This document shows positions 39,812-48,157 of a stretch of DNA of 64,000 nucleotides, piece by piece; position 1 is the stretch's first letter, and each line of letters opens with the position of its first letter. The notes under the pieces are model-generated. The model did no database searches. It was not told where the DNA came from and saw only the letters and a program-made list of their open reading frames with translations. This stretch comes from Tunturiibacter gelidiferens (GTDB taxonomy: Bacteria; Acidobacteriota; Terriglobia; Terriglobales; Acidobacteriaceae). The DNA is taken from positions 1,178,001-1,242,000 of the forward strand of contig NZ_JACCCV010000001.1 in the NCBI RefSeq assembly GCF_013410115.1. Direction: 5' to 3'. Both the position numbers and the translations under genes were made by a program.

Positions 39812-41958
39812 CTCACCTTGTTCTTCGCGCCTCTGCTCTCACCTCGTATCCTCTCGCTCGGGCCGGATACCTCAATCAGGCGCGACTCGGAGGGTGTCAG
39901 AACGACTGGAATGTCGCTTCCTGACACCGGAGCGGAGGCGCCGGAGGCGACATCGCGTGCAACAGAGCCCTTGAATTCGGGATCGATGCGATTGAGATTC
40001 ACTTGGATGGTGTGCGTCTCCTTGTCGTCGTAATTGAACACGGCAATGTAATAACCGTGTGCGGATGATCGCGCGAAGACTCCTGCGGCAGCATCCCCTG
40101 TGTCGCCTTCGACGGGGCGAAAGACCTTCCCTTCATCGCCTACCTTCATGAGAGCGCGATTGTTATATACCTGCAACGCCATTGCTTGCCCCTCAGGATC
40201 GTCCGCCAGCCGCGTGCTATCCAAAATCATGCCTCCGCTGACGATCGTCGATAGAAGGCGGCTTCGAGCTTCCACGAGATTGCGTGCGCCCTCATCGGCC
40301 TTGGTCCCTAATGGGATGTGGTCGGGATCGATAATGTACAGACTTTCGTCCGTCCACCAGGCATACGTCAACGCATTCAACATATATTCTGTGGATTGAT
40401 CTTTGCCGCTGATGTGACCTTTGGTATCGCATGAGAGTCGCCTTGCGTGGCCATAGCCGGAAGGGAACAGCGGGGCGATGGAAAGGCTCAAGAACATGCG
40501 CCCGGCGTTCGCCTTCAAAACGTCCTGCATGCCCAGGTTATAGGCCTCGGTTCCGGTCTGAATCGCGGGATCAGCGTGTTTGCCTTCCAGTGCGCCGTGG
40601 CTGAGAAAGTCTAGCTTGAGATACTTGAAGCCCATCTTCGCGAGCGTGTCGATATAGAACTGCGTCCGCAGACGTGTGCCCGGCGCGGTCGGATCAATAG
40701 GTTTGCCACCGTCAACGGTCGGCAAAAATGCGCCGTCAGGCCCTTTAAGCAGAATGTCGCGATACCGGTACTTTCCATTCGTGCCCTCTACGAATGCGTC
40801 GAGATCGCCGCCCCAGGCAGCGAATGGAGTCCAATAGATGCCTGGTTCGAAGACGGTGCCGTCGTTCGATCTCATCGATTTCACAGTGGCCATCGCGTCT
40901 TCGAGAGCAACCCCGTCGAGACTAGACCAAAAAGCATCGAAGTTGATGTAGACCACCTTCCGCGAAAATCCTTCAGGGCTTAGCTTGTCGCGTACGAACT
41001 GTGCGGAAGCGATGTAGCGTTGGCGATTGATCTTGTCGGCGTATGCGGCCCAACTATTCCAGCCCAATGGGCGCGGACCGGCCCAGGCGAGCGGCGGATG
41101 CAGTTCGGCGTTCCGTTTGCCGTAAGCTTCCATGCCACTGCGCCAGTCACTGAACTCTCCCACCATCACGCGGGGAGACAGCACCTTATTGCCGCTCACG
41201 ACGCCATGAGCGACAAAGTCATGCGTATCGCTCCGTTCGCCGAGCTGCCCCTGCAAACCGCCGAAGACCTCGATGTCTTTCAGCGACCCGCTCTGTGCGT
41301 GCATAGTCAACGAGGTCTTCCAGACATCGTGCGTCAACGATCCGAAAACAAAGCCGCGACGGCTTGTGTTGTCGTAGATCGTCGTTACCTCGTTGCTTGT
41401 GATAATTTGATCGGGTTGCTGTAGAGCTGCAGCGTTGAAGCGAAACCACATATCATTGTCATACGGTACGTGGAGTACACGCAGTACGTCCTGGTGCACC
41501 ATCTGAAATGCTCCTTCTCCCTGTACTCGCACGGCGACGAAGCGATTAGTCGCAACAGGGGTGGTCGAGGCATCGAGTTCAGCTTGGATCTCTACCCACG
41601 GCCTTCCGGCTGAGATATAAACACGCTGAATCAGGGTGGGCAGCCCGAGCTTAGTATGTTCGATCGTGATCTCATGAGCGCCGTTAATGACTTTGTGCCT
41701 TGTGTACGCGTCAGTGGTAAGCAGACGTCCATCAGTCAGAGTTACATTTGACGTGAGCCCATCTAACTCGCTTCCATCCCTCCATCGCAGAGTGATCTCG
41801 CCCGTTTTAGAATCGACGTTCACCGCTACAGTCTTCGCGTAGGACATGTTTGAGCTCTCCGCGCGAATGCAATTGCCTACCGCGCACGCGAGAACAAGAG
41901 AGAAGACAAATGATGCCGCGGAAATTCGATTCAGCTTCAGAATCATGGAGGCTCTCAA
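39808..41958 (-). CDS. Clan GH-D-type glycoside hydrolase (alpha-galactosidase-like), secreted
   Basis: A 716-residue protein with a signal peptide ('FVFSLVLACAVGNCIRAE'), a long N-terminal beta-domain and a barrel that begins 'RPLGWNSWAAYADKINRQRY', the G-W-N-S-W hallmark of alpha-galactosidases. The likely nucleophile is the Asp of 'GFKYLKLDFLSHGALEG'. A C-terminal beta-domain follows ('YYIAVFNYDDKETH'). The overall layout is like GH27/GH36 relatives, with family number uncertain. First gene of the operon that includes the phosphatase-superfamily and 407-residue proteins, and divergent from the lacI-type gene, with an operator between them. Confidence 0.8.
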   Translation of the reverse strand: MRASMILKLNRISAASFVFSLVLACAVGNCIRAESSNMSYAKTVAVNVDSKTGEITLRWRDGSELDGLTSNVTLTDGRLLTTDAYTRHKVINGAHEITIEHTKLGLPTLIQRVYISAGRPWVEIQAELDASTTPVATNRFVAVRVQGEGAFQMVHQDVLRVLHVPYDNDMWFRFNAAALQQPDQIITSNEVTTIYDNTSRRGFVFGSLTHDVWKTSLTMHAQSGSLKDIEVFGGLQGQLGERSDTHDFVAHGVVSGNKVLSPRVMVGEFSDWRSGMEAYGKRNAELHPPLAWAGPRPLGWNSWAAYADKINRQRYIASAQFVRDKLSPEGFSRKVVYINFDAFWSSLDGVALEDAMATVKSMRSNDGTVFEPGIYWTPFAAWGGDLDAFVEGTNGKYRYRDILLKGPDGAFLPTVDGGKPIDPTAPGTRLRTQFYIDTLAKMGFKYLKLDFLSHGALEGKHADPAIQTGTEAYNLGMQDVLKANAGRMFLSLSIAPLFPSGYGHARRLSCDTKGHISGKDQSTEYMLNALTYAWWTDESLYIIDPDHIPLGTKADEGARNLVEARSRLLSTIVSGGMILDSTRLADDPEGQAMALQVYNNRALMKVGDEGKVFRPVEGDTGDAAAGVFARSSAHGYYIAVFNYDDKETHTIQVNLNRIDPEFKGSVARDVASGASAPVSGSDIPVVLTPSESRLIEVSGPSERIRGESRGAKNKVR

Positions 41959-42033
41959 AGAGGTCTGCGACCCCCCCAGGTGCAGTCAAAGCATTTAGGT
42001 CAGTCACCTTGACGACTGTTTTACACTTCAAAA

Positions 42034-42047
42034 TGTATCCGGTTACA
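42034..42047. promoter_or_regulatory. LacI-family operator in the glycosidase/lacI divergent region
   Basis: TGTATCCGGTTACA is a near-perfect palindrome with a central C-G, the expected form for LacI/GalR proteins. It is 76 bases upstream of the glycosidase start and 167 bases before the regulator start. An almost identical site lies at the TonB receptor promoter. Confidence 0.68.
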
Positions 42048-42213
42048 AGCAAACTCACAATATAGCGGCGCTTTGAAGTGTGTCAACCTCGCAAACCGTT
42101 CCTGACAGATGTTTCCGTCGGGTGCTCTCGACAATCGCGTAGACTGAGCGGGAGATTGATCGTGGCGAATTTGAAGTTTCAGGACAGATTTCGCAGTCGC
42201 GGAGACGGAATCC

Positions 42214-43269
42214 ATGCGCCAGAAGGCCGAGAAATCAGGTCCTAAAAAGCCTGCGACAATGCGTGATGTGGCAAGCCACGCAGGAGTATCAGTAGCCACG
42301 GTCTCGCGCGCCTTGGACGGCTCTTCGCTGGTGACAGAGGAGACCGCGCTCGTGGTGCGACGCGCCGTAGCGAAACTTAATTTTGTCCCAAACATCTCGG
42401 CGCGCACATTAAAGTATGGGCAGAGTCATGCTATCGGTGTCATCGTTCCGGACCTGACCAATCCATTCTTTTCAGAATTTCTTCGGGAATTTGAGGCGCT
42501 AGCCTCAGCCAACGGGCAGGTTGTTCTGCTGGCGAACGCAGAGGCCAGTGTTGGTGGGGCTCTTACGTCGGTCCGTCAATTGCTAATGAGACTTGTCGAC
42601 GGCGTTGTGGTTCTACCATCGCTCGACGAACTGGAGCCCTATCAATTGCTGACGCTTCGCAAGGTTCCTACGGTGGCCATTGATAGCCGTCGAACCGGCC
42701 CAAGCTTCAGTGACGTGAGTTTGATGCATGAGGAGGGAATGAGGCAAGCGGTCGGTTATTTGAAAGACCTTGGACACCAAAAGATCGCTTTCATCGGCGG
42801 TTCGCCGGGGCTCATGATCTCGAAGTTGAGATTGGATGCCTTTCAAGCCTCGCTAAAGATGCACGGAATTACAGTCCGCCATGAGTATGTCCGCCATGGA
42901 AACTATCGTGCTGACGGAGGAGATCGTGAGTTGCGCAACCTTATGCTCCTGGCCGACAGGCCAACTGCAGTCATTGGAGTCAATGATTTGACTGCGCTGG
43001 GAGCTCTTCGGGCGGCACGTACACTGAACATCTCTGTCCCAGGTGAGGTCTCGGTAGTCGGGTTCGATGGCATCGAACTGGATGACCTGGTATCGCCGAG
43101 TCTGACAACCATGAGCGTTTCTCGCAAGCTCATCGCCCAAAGCTGTCACGGAGCTTTAGAGGAGATGCGCCTCGGGCGAGGCGGTTCCGGCAGACAGCTC
43201 TACATTCCTGTTGAACTTATCGTTCGTCAATCGACAGGCCGTCCACTTCGTAAAACGACGAAGCATTAA
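42214..43269 (+). CDS. LacI/GalR-family transcriptional regulator
   Basis: A 351-residue repressor-type regulator. The N-terminal helix-turn-helix and hinge helix (about residues 15-60) read 'TMRDVASHAGVSVATVSRAL' and 'RAVAKLNFVPNISARTLKYG'. A periplasmic-binding-protein-like sensor domain follows ('AIGVIVPDLTNPFFSEF', 'IGVNDLTALGALRAARTLN', 'VVGFDGIELDDLVSPSLTT'), suited to binding a sugar. Its gene is divergent from the glycosidase operon with an operator between, so auto- and operon control is expected. The same operator at 28054 extends its reach to the TonB/GH95/GH36 operon. Confidence 0.93.
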   Translation: MRQKAEKSGPKKPATMRDVASHAGVSVATVSRALDGSSLVTEETALVVRRAVAKLNFVPNISARTLKYGQSHAIGVIVPDLTNPFFSEFLREFEALASANGQVVLLANAEASVGGALTSVRQLLMRLVDGVVVLPSLDELEPYQLLTLRKVPTVAIDSRRTGPSFSDVSLMHEEGMRQAVGYLKDLGHQKIAFIGGSPGLMISKLRLDAFQASLKMHGITVRHEYVRHGNYRADGGDRELRNLMLLADRPTAVIGVNDLTALGALRAARTLNISVPGEVSVVGFDGIELDDLVSPSLTTMSVSRKLIAQSCHGALEEMRLGRGGSGRQLYIPVELIVRQSTGRPLRKTTKH

Positions 43270-43279
43270 GCGAAAAAAA

Positions 43280-43304
43280 GGCCTCTTCTATTTACGAAGA
43301 GGCC
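43280..43304. terminator. Bidirectional terminator between lacI and GH27 genes
   Basis: GGCCTCTTC (43280-43288) and GAAGAGGCC (43296-43304) form a perfect 9-bp stem with a 7-base loop. An A7 run on the left makes a T run for the leftward GH27 transcript, and GTTTT lies to the right for lacI. Confidence 0.85.
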
Positions 43305-43322
43305 CGAAACGTTTTATACCAA

Positions 43323-45461
43323 CTAGAAGGTTAGCGGCGAAATGGTGATTGAGTCCAAATCGGGTGCGTAGTTCGACGGGTTATCGAACACGATCTGATT
43401 CTTGCCAGCCGTAAGCTGTACCTGGATAACAGTGCTCGTCGGCGTGCCAAAGCTGTATCCATTGAGGTCGAGCTCTTTGGCTGGCTGATCGTTTATGGTG
43501 ACGAAGAACGATCGTGGCCCTTGCGTGAAATAGTCGATTTCAAGATTGTAGGTGCCAGCGGATTGCACCTCGACATCAGAGAAGGTCACACTGTTTCCGA
43601 CCCCTCCGCCGATGTTTCCGGCCTTGGCCAGCCCGGAGGCATTGCCGTTGAACCCTGCGCTTGCAGAGCCACCGAGCGTTGCCAGTTCCGCTTCGTAGGT
43701 CTGCGTCTCAGGATACGACGCGGTTCCGTTTCCACTGATCACGATACGGTCGAGATCGGGAGGATAACTGATCGGGTTGCCGAACTCGATGCTGTTGTCG
43801 CCTTTTTTCAACTTCACGGGAATGGTCAGCTTGGAAGGAATGTTGCCGCTTCCACCGCTGGAGTTGAGCGTGATTGCGGGGCCTCCGTTGACGTTGATGA
43901 TGTAAGAGCGGGTGCCCAGCGTAGCCGAATCGACTTCCATGTTGTAGACGCCGTCGCGATCGACCTTTACGTCGTCGAAGAAAACGTTGTTGTTCGGGCC
44001 GAGACCGATGTAACCAACCTTCTTGCCCTCCGAGCACAAGGGACAATCGGCGACCTGGGCCGAACCGGTGAGCGTGGCCAGATAAGCCTCATAGCTGGTG
44101 GACTTAGATGGAGGGACGTTGAATACACTACGTACCTTTAGCAGGCGAACGCCATGGCCCGGGAGAATGGCCGAGTATTCAAGCAGCGAGGATCCGAGTT
44201 CTGTGTGGCTCCACAGGTCTCGCGTGGTAAGCGTGGCGGCGAAGCCAAGATTGCTCCAGGGCAGGGTCACGCGAGTAGGTGCGGCGTTCAGGTTGAAGAG
44301 AGCGACGTAATATTCGCCATTGCCCAGATTCGAAGCCCAGATTGGCGTGAAGCCTGCGCGGATCTGTTGCGCGGGATGGCCCGACTGGTCGACAGCTATC
44401 ACCTCGTCGTTGCCCAGAATCTTCTTACCTGTCGCTGACATCTTCGTCAGGTCGCCCCCGATGTAGAGCGGTGCGTTGGCCATAGCCCAGAAGCTCATCG
44501 ACGTCTGCTGCTCCTGGGGAGTGATGCCATCGGTCGCGTCGTTACCGATCTCAAGGGAGTCAAGATCGTTCCATCCCAGGGTCGGTCCCGCGGCCGATTC
44601 CCAACTGGGAAGATCGAGAAAGCGGACTTGGATGCGATTCCACTCTGTCAGAAACGGGCAATCTCCCTCGCACTCCACGTCGCCTTCGATGCGCCGGGAG
44701 TTACTGGTCGCCTGCCAGTCTGCGATGTAATCCTGATCGAGCGCCCAGGATATTGTCAGCCAGATTGGCCGTCTGTTCTGCGCAATTGCCTTTGAAAATG
44801 CAGCTACGTCGGGGCGATTGTCAATGTTGGTGTTGTCGTTATAGGAGCCTGGCGTAACAGCGTCGAGTTTTATGAAGTCCGCACCCCACGAGGCATAGAG
44901 GTCGACGATGGAGTTGATGTACTCCTGCGCTCCGGGCTTGGTGTAGTCGATCTTGTCGCCTCCGCCGAATGCGTTGGCGATGGTCGCCGGCTTCACGATG
45001 ATGTCCTGGAGGTGGTAAGGGGTACCTAGGATTGGCTTATTTGCTGCTACCTGATCGGTGCCGACGCCAGGGTTCAGGTACATGCCGAACTTCTGCCCGT
45101 TGGCATGAATATGCTGGATCATCGCGACGACGTCGGGGAAGCGTGTCGTGTCGAACAGCGTACGGCCATAGGCGTCTGAAGCACCGGTCCAGCCGGCATC
45201 GACGTTGATATAAATGTATCCGTGCGGCTGGAGGCCGGACTGCCGCAGAGCGTCGGACTGCGCGATGATGCTGTCCTGGGTGAGGAAGGTCTGGGTGGGA
45301 GTGATTGTCTGTTGGCTATAGGTGCTCCAGCCGAGATACGGTCGTTGGCCCACTCCATTCACCTGCGCGTGAGTTCCGGTTACGCAGGCTATGAGCGCTG
45401 TGGCAAGTAAGAGGCGAGATTTCACGATAGTTTGCATCCAGAAAAGCGGTTTTCTCAGCAT
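43323..45461 (-). CDS. GH27 alpha-galactosidase with two C-terminal CBM35-like modules
   Basis: A 712-residue secreted enzyme; the signal peptide ends 'IACVTGTHAQ'. The GH27 barrel opens 'RPYLGWSTYSQQ' (W-S-T replaces the commoner W-N-S-W) and holds 'GYIYINVDAGWTG', the nucleophile D200 in 'GADFIKLDAVTPG', and 'GWNDLDSLEIGN' with the acid/base Asp (299/301). After an antiparallel domain, two related modules of about 120 residues begin 'TSYEAYLATLTGSAQ' and 'QTYEAELATLGGSAS', each ending 'PPDLDRIVIS' or 'APDLDSITIS', the pattern of CBM6/35-type sugar-binding sandwiches. The first has extra cysteines ('CPLC'). The start at 45461 (MLRKPLFW) has GGGAGA upstream. The enzyme releases alpha-galactose while the modules hold a polysaccharide. 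Confidence 0.9.
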   Translation of the reverse strand: MLRKPLFWMQTIVKSRLLLATALIACVTGTHAQVNGVGQRPYLGWSTYSQQTITPTQTFLTQDSIIAQSDALRQSGLQPHGYIYINVDAGWTGASDAYGRTLFDTTRFPDVVAMIQHIHANGQKFGMYLNPGVGTDQVAANKPILGTPYHLQDIIVKPATIANAFGGGDKIDYTKPGAQEYINSIVDLYASWGADFIKLDAVTPGSYNDNTNIDNRPDVAAFSKAIAQNRRPIWLTISWALDQDYIADWQATSNSRRIEGDVECEGDCPFLTEWNRIQVRFLDLPSWESAAGPTLGWNDLDSLEIGNDATDGITPQEQQTSMSFWAMANAPLYIGGDLTKMSATGKKILGNDEVIAVDQSGHPAQQIRAGFTPIWASNLGNGEYYVALFNLNAAPTRVTLPWSNLGFAATLTTRDLWSHTELGSSLLEYSAILPGHGVRLLKVRSVFNVPPSKSTSYEAYLATLTGSAQVADCPLCSEGKKVGYIGLGPNNNVFFDDVKVDRDGVYNMEVDSATLGTRSYIINVNGGPAITLNSSGGSGNIPSKLTIPVKLKKGDNSIEFGNPISYPPDLDRIVISGNGTASYPETQTYEAELATLGGSASAGFNGNASGLAKAGNIGGGVGNSVTFSDVEVQSAGTYNLEIDYFTQGPRSFFVTINDQPAKELDLNGYSFGTPTSTVIQVQLTAGKNQIVFDNPSNYAPDLDSITISPLTF

Positions 45462-45857
45462 TCGGATCTCCCATTGCGAATAGTTGCGCGTGTCAGTCCT
45501 CACTTTTAGATTTTCAATAGTGAAGATTAACTTGCGCCAATGAAAAATACTCCTATCCCGAAAGATTTGGCAAGTGACTTTTCAATAAAGATGAATTGTT
45601 GACGATTAGCCGACGAATGAGATGGTCCGCCGCTTTCATCCTCTGTTGGGCAGAGGATAGGAGTAGCAGTTCGCTTTCATTCAATCTGGATATTTACAAT
45701 CATCGAAGGCAGACGCTCGCATCGCATCGCAAGTTGTTGAATCCAACGAAGCAAAACGTTCACTTTAAACATCACCCCCACAGACGCGTTAGGGATACTG
45801 ATTGCGACAGTATCCCTAACGGTTACACGAGCCAGATATCCGGTAGGAGATGATCAC
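45462..45857. other. Intergenic region upstream of divergent GH27 and NTF2-like genes
   Basis: AT-rich. No gene is supportable. It contains the long inverted repeat at 45787-45821 and presumably promoters for both neighbours. Confidence 0.4.
45787..45821. repeat. Perfect 14-bp inverted repeat before an exported-protein gene
   Basis: CGTTAGGGATACTG (45787-45800) and CAGTATCCCTAACG (45808-45821) with a 7-base loop. No T run follows. It lies 36 bases before the TTG start at 45858. It may be an operator or a hairpin in the mRNA leader. Confidence 0.7.
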
Positions 45858-46346
45858 TTGAAACTCACGAAGGTCCTCTTCTGCGCAGTCGCGATCTTTG
45901 CGTTGGGTGTGCTTCCCTTGTCAGGTCAAATGTCAGGCAACGGTCAAACCCACACCAAGCCGACCGAGAGCGAGCGCAACGAGTTGCTCACTGTTCGCCT
46001 GCTCGTGTGGAACAGCTACTTCGACAACGATCAAAAGCAATTGAAGAAGCTGATCGGGGAAGACTTCCTGACGATCAATCCTGGAGAGGAACACTGGCAG
46101 GACAAAGCAGAGTTCCTGGCCGGAGCTCAGCACTTCGCGGAACATCACGGCAAACTCGTCTCCTTGGACTTCCCGAAGACCGAGATCCAGGAGTTCGGAG
46201 ACGTCGCCGTCCTCTACTCCCTCGTACGCATCACGATGGAGAGCGACGGCAAGCGCGAATCTCTCAACTGCCGCTCGACCGAGGTCTTTCACAAGCGAGA
46301 GGGCCAGTGGGTGAACACGGGCGCACACGTCGACTCGGGACGATAA
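45858..46346 (+). CDS. Secreted NTF2/DUF4440-like protein
   Basis: A 162-residue protein from TTG 45858, preceded by AGGAGA. The signal peptide is 'LTKVLFCAVAIFALGVLPLSG'-like, with cleavage before residue 26. The mature part has the cone-shaped NTF2 pattern ('VWNSYFDNDQKQLKKLIGED', 'FGDVAVLYSLVRITMESDGK', 'HKREGQWVNTGAHVDSG'), as in DUF4440 proteins. Members range from enzymes to binding proteins; no catalytic set is evident. Monocistronic, with an unusual inverted repeat just upstream. Confidence 0.75.
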   Translation: MKLTKVLFCAVAIFALGVLPLSGQMSGNGQTHTKPTESERNELLTVRLLVWNSYFDNDQKQLKKLIGEDFLTINPGEEHWQDKAEFLAGAQHFAEHHGKLVSLDFPKTEIQEFGDVAVLYSLVRITMESDGKRESLNCRSTEVFHKREGQWVNTGAHVDSGR

Positions 46347-46355
46347 GCAAGTTAG

Positions 46356-47341
46356 AGGGCTAACATTCGATCACATCATGCACCAACGCGGCATCTGCTT
46401 GAACGCTTCACCTTCAAGGACAAGAGTTCAAGGGTGGGCCGTGCGCTCTGGGTGTACGAGAAGGGGCGTGCCGCAAGAACGTCTAAGAATTTGGACGGCG
46501 AATGTGTCGAGCGTGGTTATTTCGCTGGGGCAAGTAACGGCGAGAGCGAACAGGAAGTTGATGAAAGATTCAATAGTGAATATGAAGCGCCCTTCAACAG
46601 AATTTTGCCTTCAATAGATGCTAATCTTCACATTTTCGACAGCAGAGAGATCCGAGAGATAACCGCTCGTTATGTATCTCACATTTTTCATCGAACTCTT
46701 GCTCTACGTAGCGGCAACGAGTCTCTGATGAGCGGAATGCTTTCTGAATATAGTTCGATTGCAGCAGATCCAACACGGCTTCGTGGGTATACCGCGAAAA
46801 TTAGCGTTGTTGCCCGTAAACCGGTCGCGATGGCCGAGGTCAAAGCTGCGCTCTTGCGTAGTACTGAAGAAATGTTGACCGAAACCGCCGTCCAATCGCG
46901 ATACGTGAACGACATCGACAGGGCAACAGGGGCCCTCGCTTCAAAATTAGTCGATCTTAGGTGGTCCGCCATTCGTTGTAAGGCTGATGAAAGCTTTGTT
47001 ATCTCGGATACCCCGATTGTCTCAATCACCAAAGATCGCTTCGGAAAAGTAAGCTACGGAGAAGGCATCAGTAAGCCGATGGCCGAATGGTTTCTGCCAA
47101 TTTCTCATCATCGCGTCATTAGAATCTCCCACAATGCAGCAATTACGGAATTCGCCGATGAAAAGATAGTTCGAGAACTTAACGCTGCGCAGATTCTAAC
47201 GATGTCAAGACGCGTTATGGTCGGCACCACTCTCCATGGGTTGACGAGACGGTCCAGACCTACGGTGGAATCTACAAATTTCATCGAGATGTTTTCAAGG
47301 GCACACCTGCTGATGCCAACGAAAGTTTCTTCGACCTTTAG
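46356..47341 (+). pseudogene. Decayed DUF4238-family gene
   Basis: The frame carries a DUF4238-like protein, but its ends are damaged. At the N-terminus, in-frame codons from 46356 read 'RANIRSHHAPTRHLLERF', the family's H-H-x-P start, yet no ATG, GTG or TTG precedes them (AGG sits where ATG would be); the first usable start, GTG 46434, would drop this motif. Near 47200-47215 the frame shifts: the family-like ending 'YGGIYKFHRDVFKGTPA' is in another frame that stops at TAG 47339-47341. The uncorrected frame reads through a repeat element to 47432. DUF4238 has no known function. Confidence 0.55.
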
Positions 47342-47399
47342 GCGGGTGCCCATTCATGCAGTTTCATCGCATGAGTGGCCTTCGAGCGAAGCTCGAACC
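47341..47399 (+). repeat. Interspersed hairpin repeat, copy A
   Basis: Begins G-CGGGTGCCCAT. The variable stem CCATTCATGC/GCATGAGTGG pairs fully over 10 bp (one G-T pair), and the second conserved hairpin TTCGAGC-GAA-GCTCGAA ends in CC. It starts at the last base of the ancestral DUF4238 stop codon. Confidence 0.75.
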
Positions 47400-47456
47400 G
47401 CATTCATGGCCCCCAACTCATCCCCGTGCTAGTCTTTCCAGCACCGAGGTGTCACG

Positions 47457-47885
47457 ATGTCCTTAGCCGCCAACAAGGCCCTTGCACAACGCTGGTTCGA
47501 AGAAGTCTGGAACCAGGGCAAAGAATCCACCATCGACGAACTCTTTCACCCACAAGGCAAAGGCTACGGCTTTCCCCAGCCCCACTCCGTTCTCATCGGC
47601 CCGGAAGCCTTCAAGACCATCCACCGCCAGTTCCATAGCGCCTTCGGAGACATTCACATCACCATCGACGACCTCGTCGCCGAAGGAGATCTCGTCGCCA
47701 TACGCTGGACCGCCACCATGAAGCACACCGGCGACGGCCTCGGCTTTCCCGCCACTGGCAAAACCGCAACCCTGCCCGGCGCCTCTTTCATCACCTGCCG
47801 CGACGGCATCATGACAGAAGGCTGGAACTCCATGGACATGACCAAACTAACCCTCCAGCTTCAGGAGCGAGACGCTCAGATCTAA
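47457..47885 (+). CDS. SnoaL-like (ester cyclase) NTF2-fold protein
   Basis: A 142-residue soluble protein with ATG 47457 preceded by GAGGTG. The SnoaL pattern is clear: 'ANKALAQRWFEEVWNQGK', 'DELFHPQGKGYGFPQP', 'FHSAFGDIHITIDDLVAEGD', 'VAIRWTATMKHTGDGLGFPA' and a closing 'EGWNSMDMTKL'. SnoaL relatives include polyketide cyclases, but most bacterial copies are of unknown substrate. No biosynthetic cluster is nearby. Confidence 0.85.
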   Translation: MSLAANKALAQRWFEEVWNQGKESTIDELFHPQGKGYGFPQPHSVLIGPEAFKTIHRQFHSAFGDIHITIDDLVAEGDLVAIRWTATMKHTGDGLGFPATGKTATLPGASFITCRDGIMTEGWNSMDMTKLTLQLQERDAQI

Positions 47886-47907
47886 AAAATAGCGTCCCAT
47901 CTTCGCC

Positions 47908-47975
47908 AGCCGGGTGCTGGGCTCTTGCGATGAGTGGGTTCCACTCTGCCGAAGGCTGGAGTGAAGCCGAAGGCG
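47908..47975 (+). repeat. Interspersed hairpin repeat, copy B (degenerate)
   Basis: GCCGGGTGC start and GATGAGTGGG as in copies A and F, followed by a diverged second part (TCCACTC...GGAGTGAAGCCGAA) instead of TTCGAGCGAAGCTCGAA. Confidence 0.5.
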
Positions 47976-48041
47976 CAACGACGGAATCGCCTTCTTTCGT
48001 GCCGGCTATCCCACACACCAAAGCCCACACATTCGCGGAGT

Positions 48042-48095
48042 TCATTCCTATAGCCTCACCACAGGAATGTGAAATTCGAGCGAAGCCCGAACCCT
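48042..48095 (+). repeat. Interspersed hairpin repeat, copy C (5' part diverged)
   Basis: The variable stem CATTCCT/AGGAATG (48045-48051, 48065-48071) is followed by GTG and ATTCGAGCGAAGCCCGAACC, matching the right half of the family. Confidence 0.6.
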
Positions 48096-48157
48096 CCTGC
48101 GCAACCCGCTTCCTACGCCCTCCCGAACGCATCTAAATCAAGCAGGAGGGTCCATCC

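Noticed and set aside
45811..45827. A third LacI operator upstream of the NTF2-like gene
   Set aside because: Only half of the operator (CGGTTACA) matches; the other half is separated by 4 extra bases and belongs to a different inverted repeat. Kept only as a remark.
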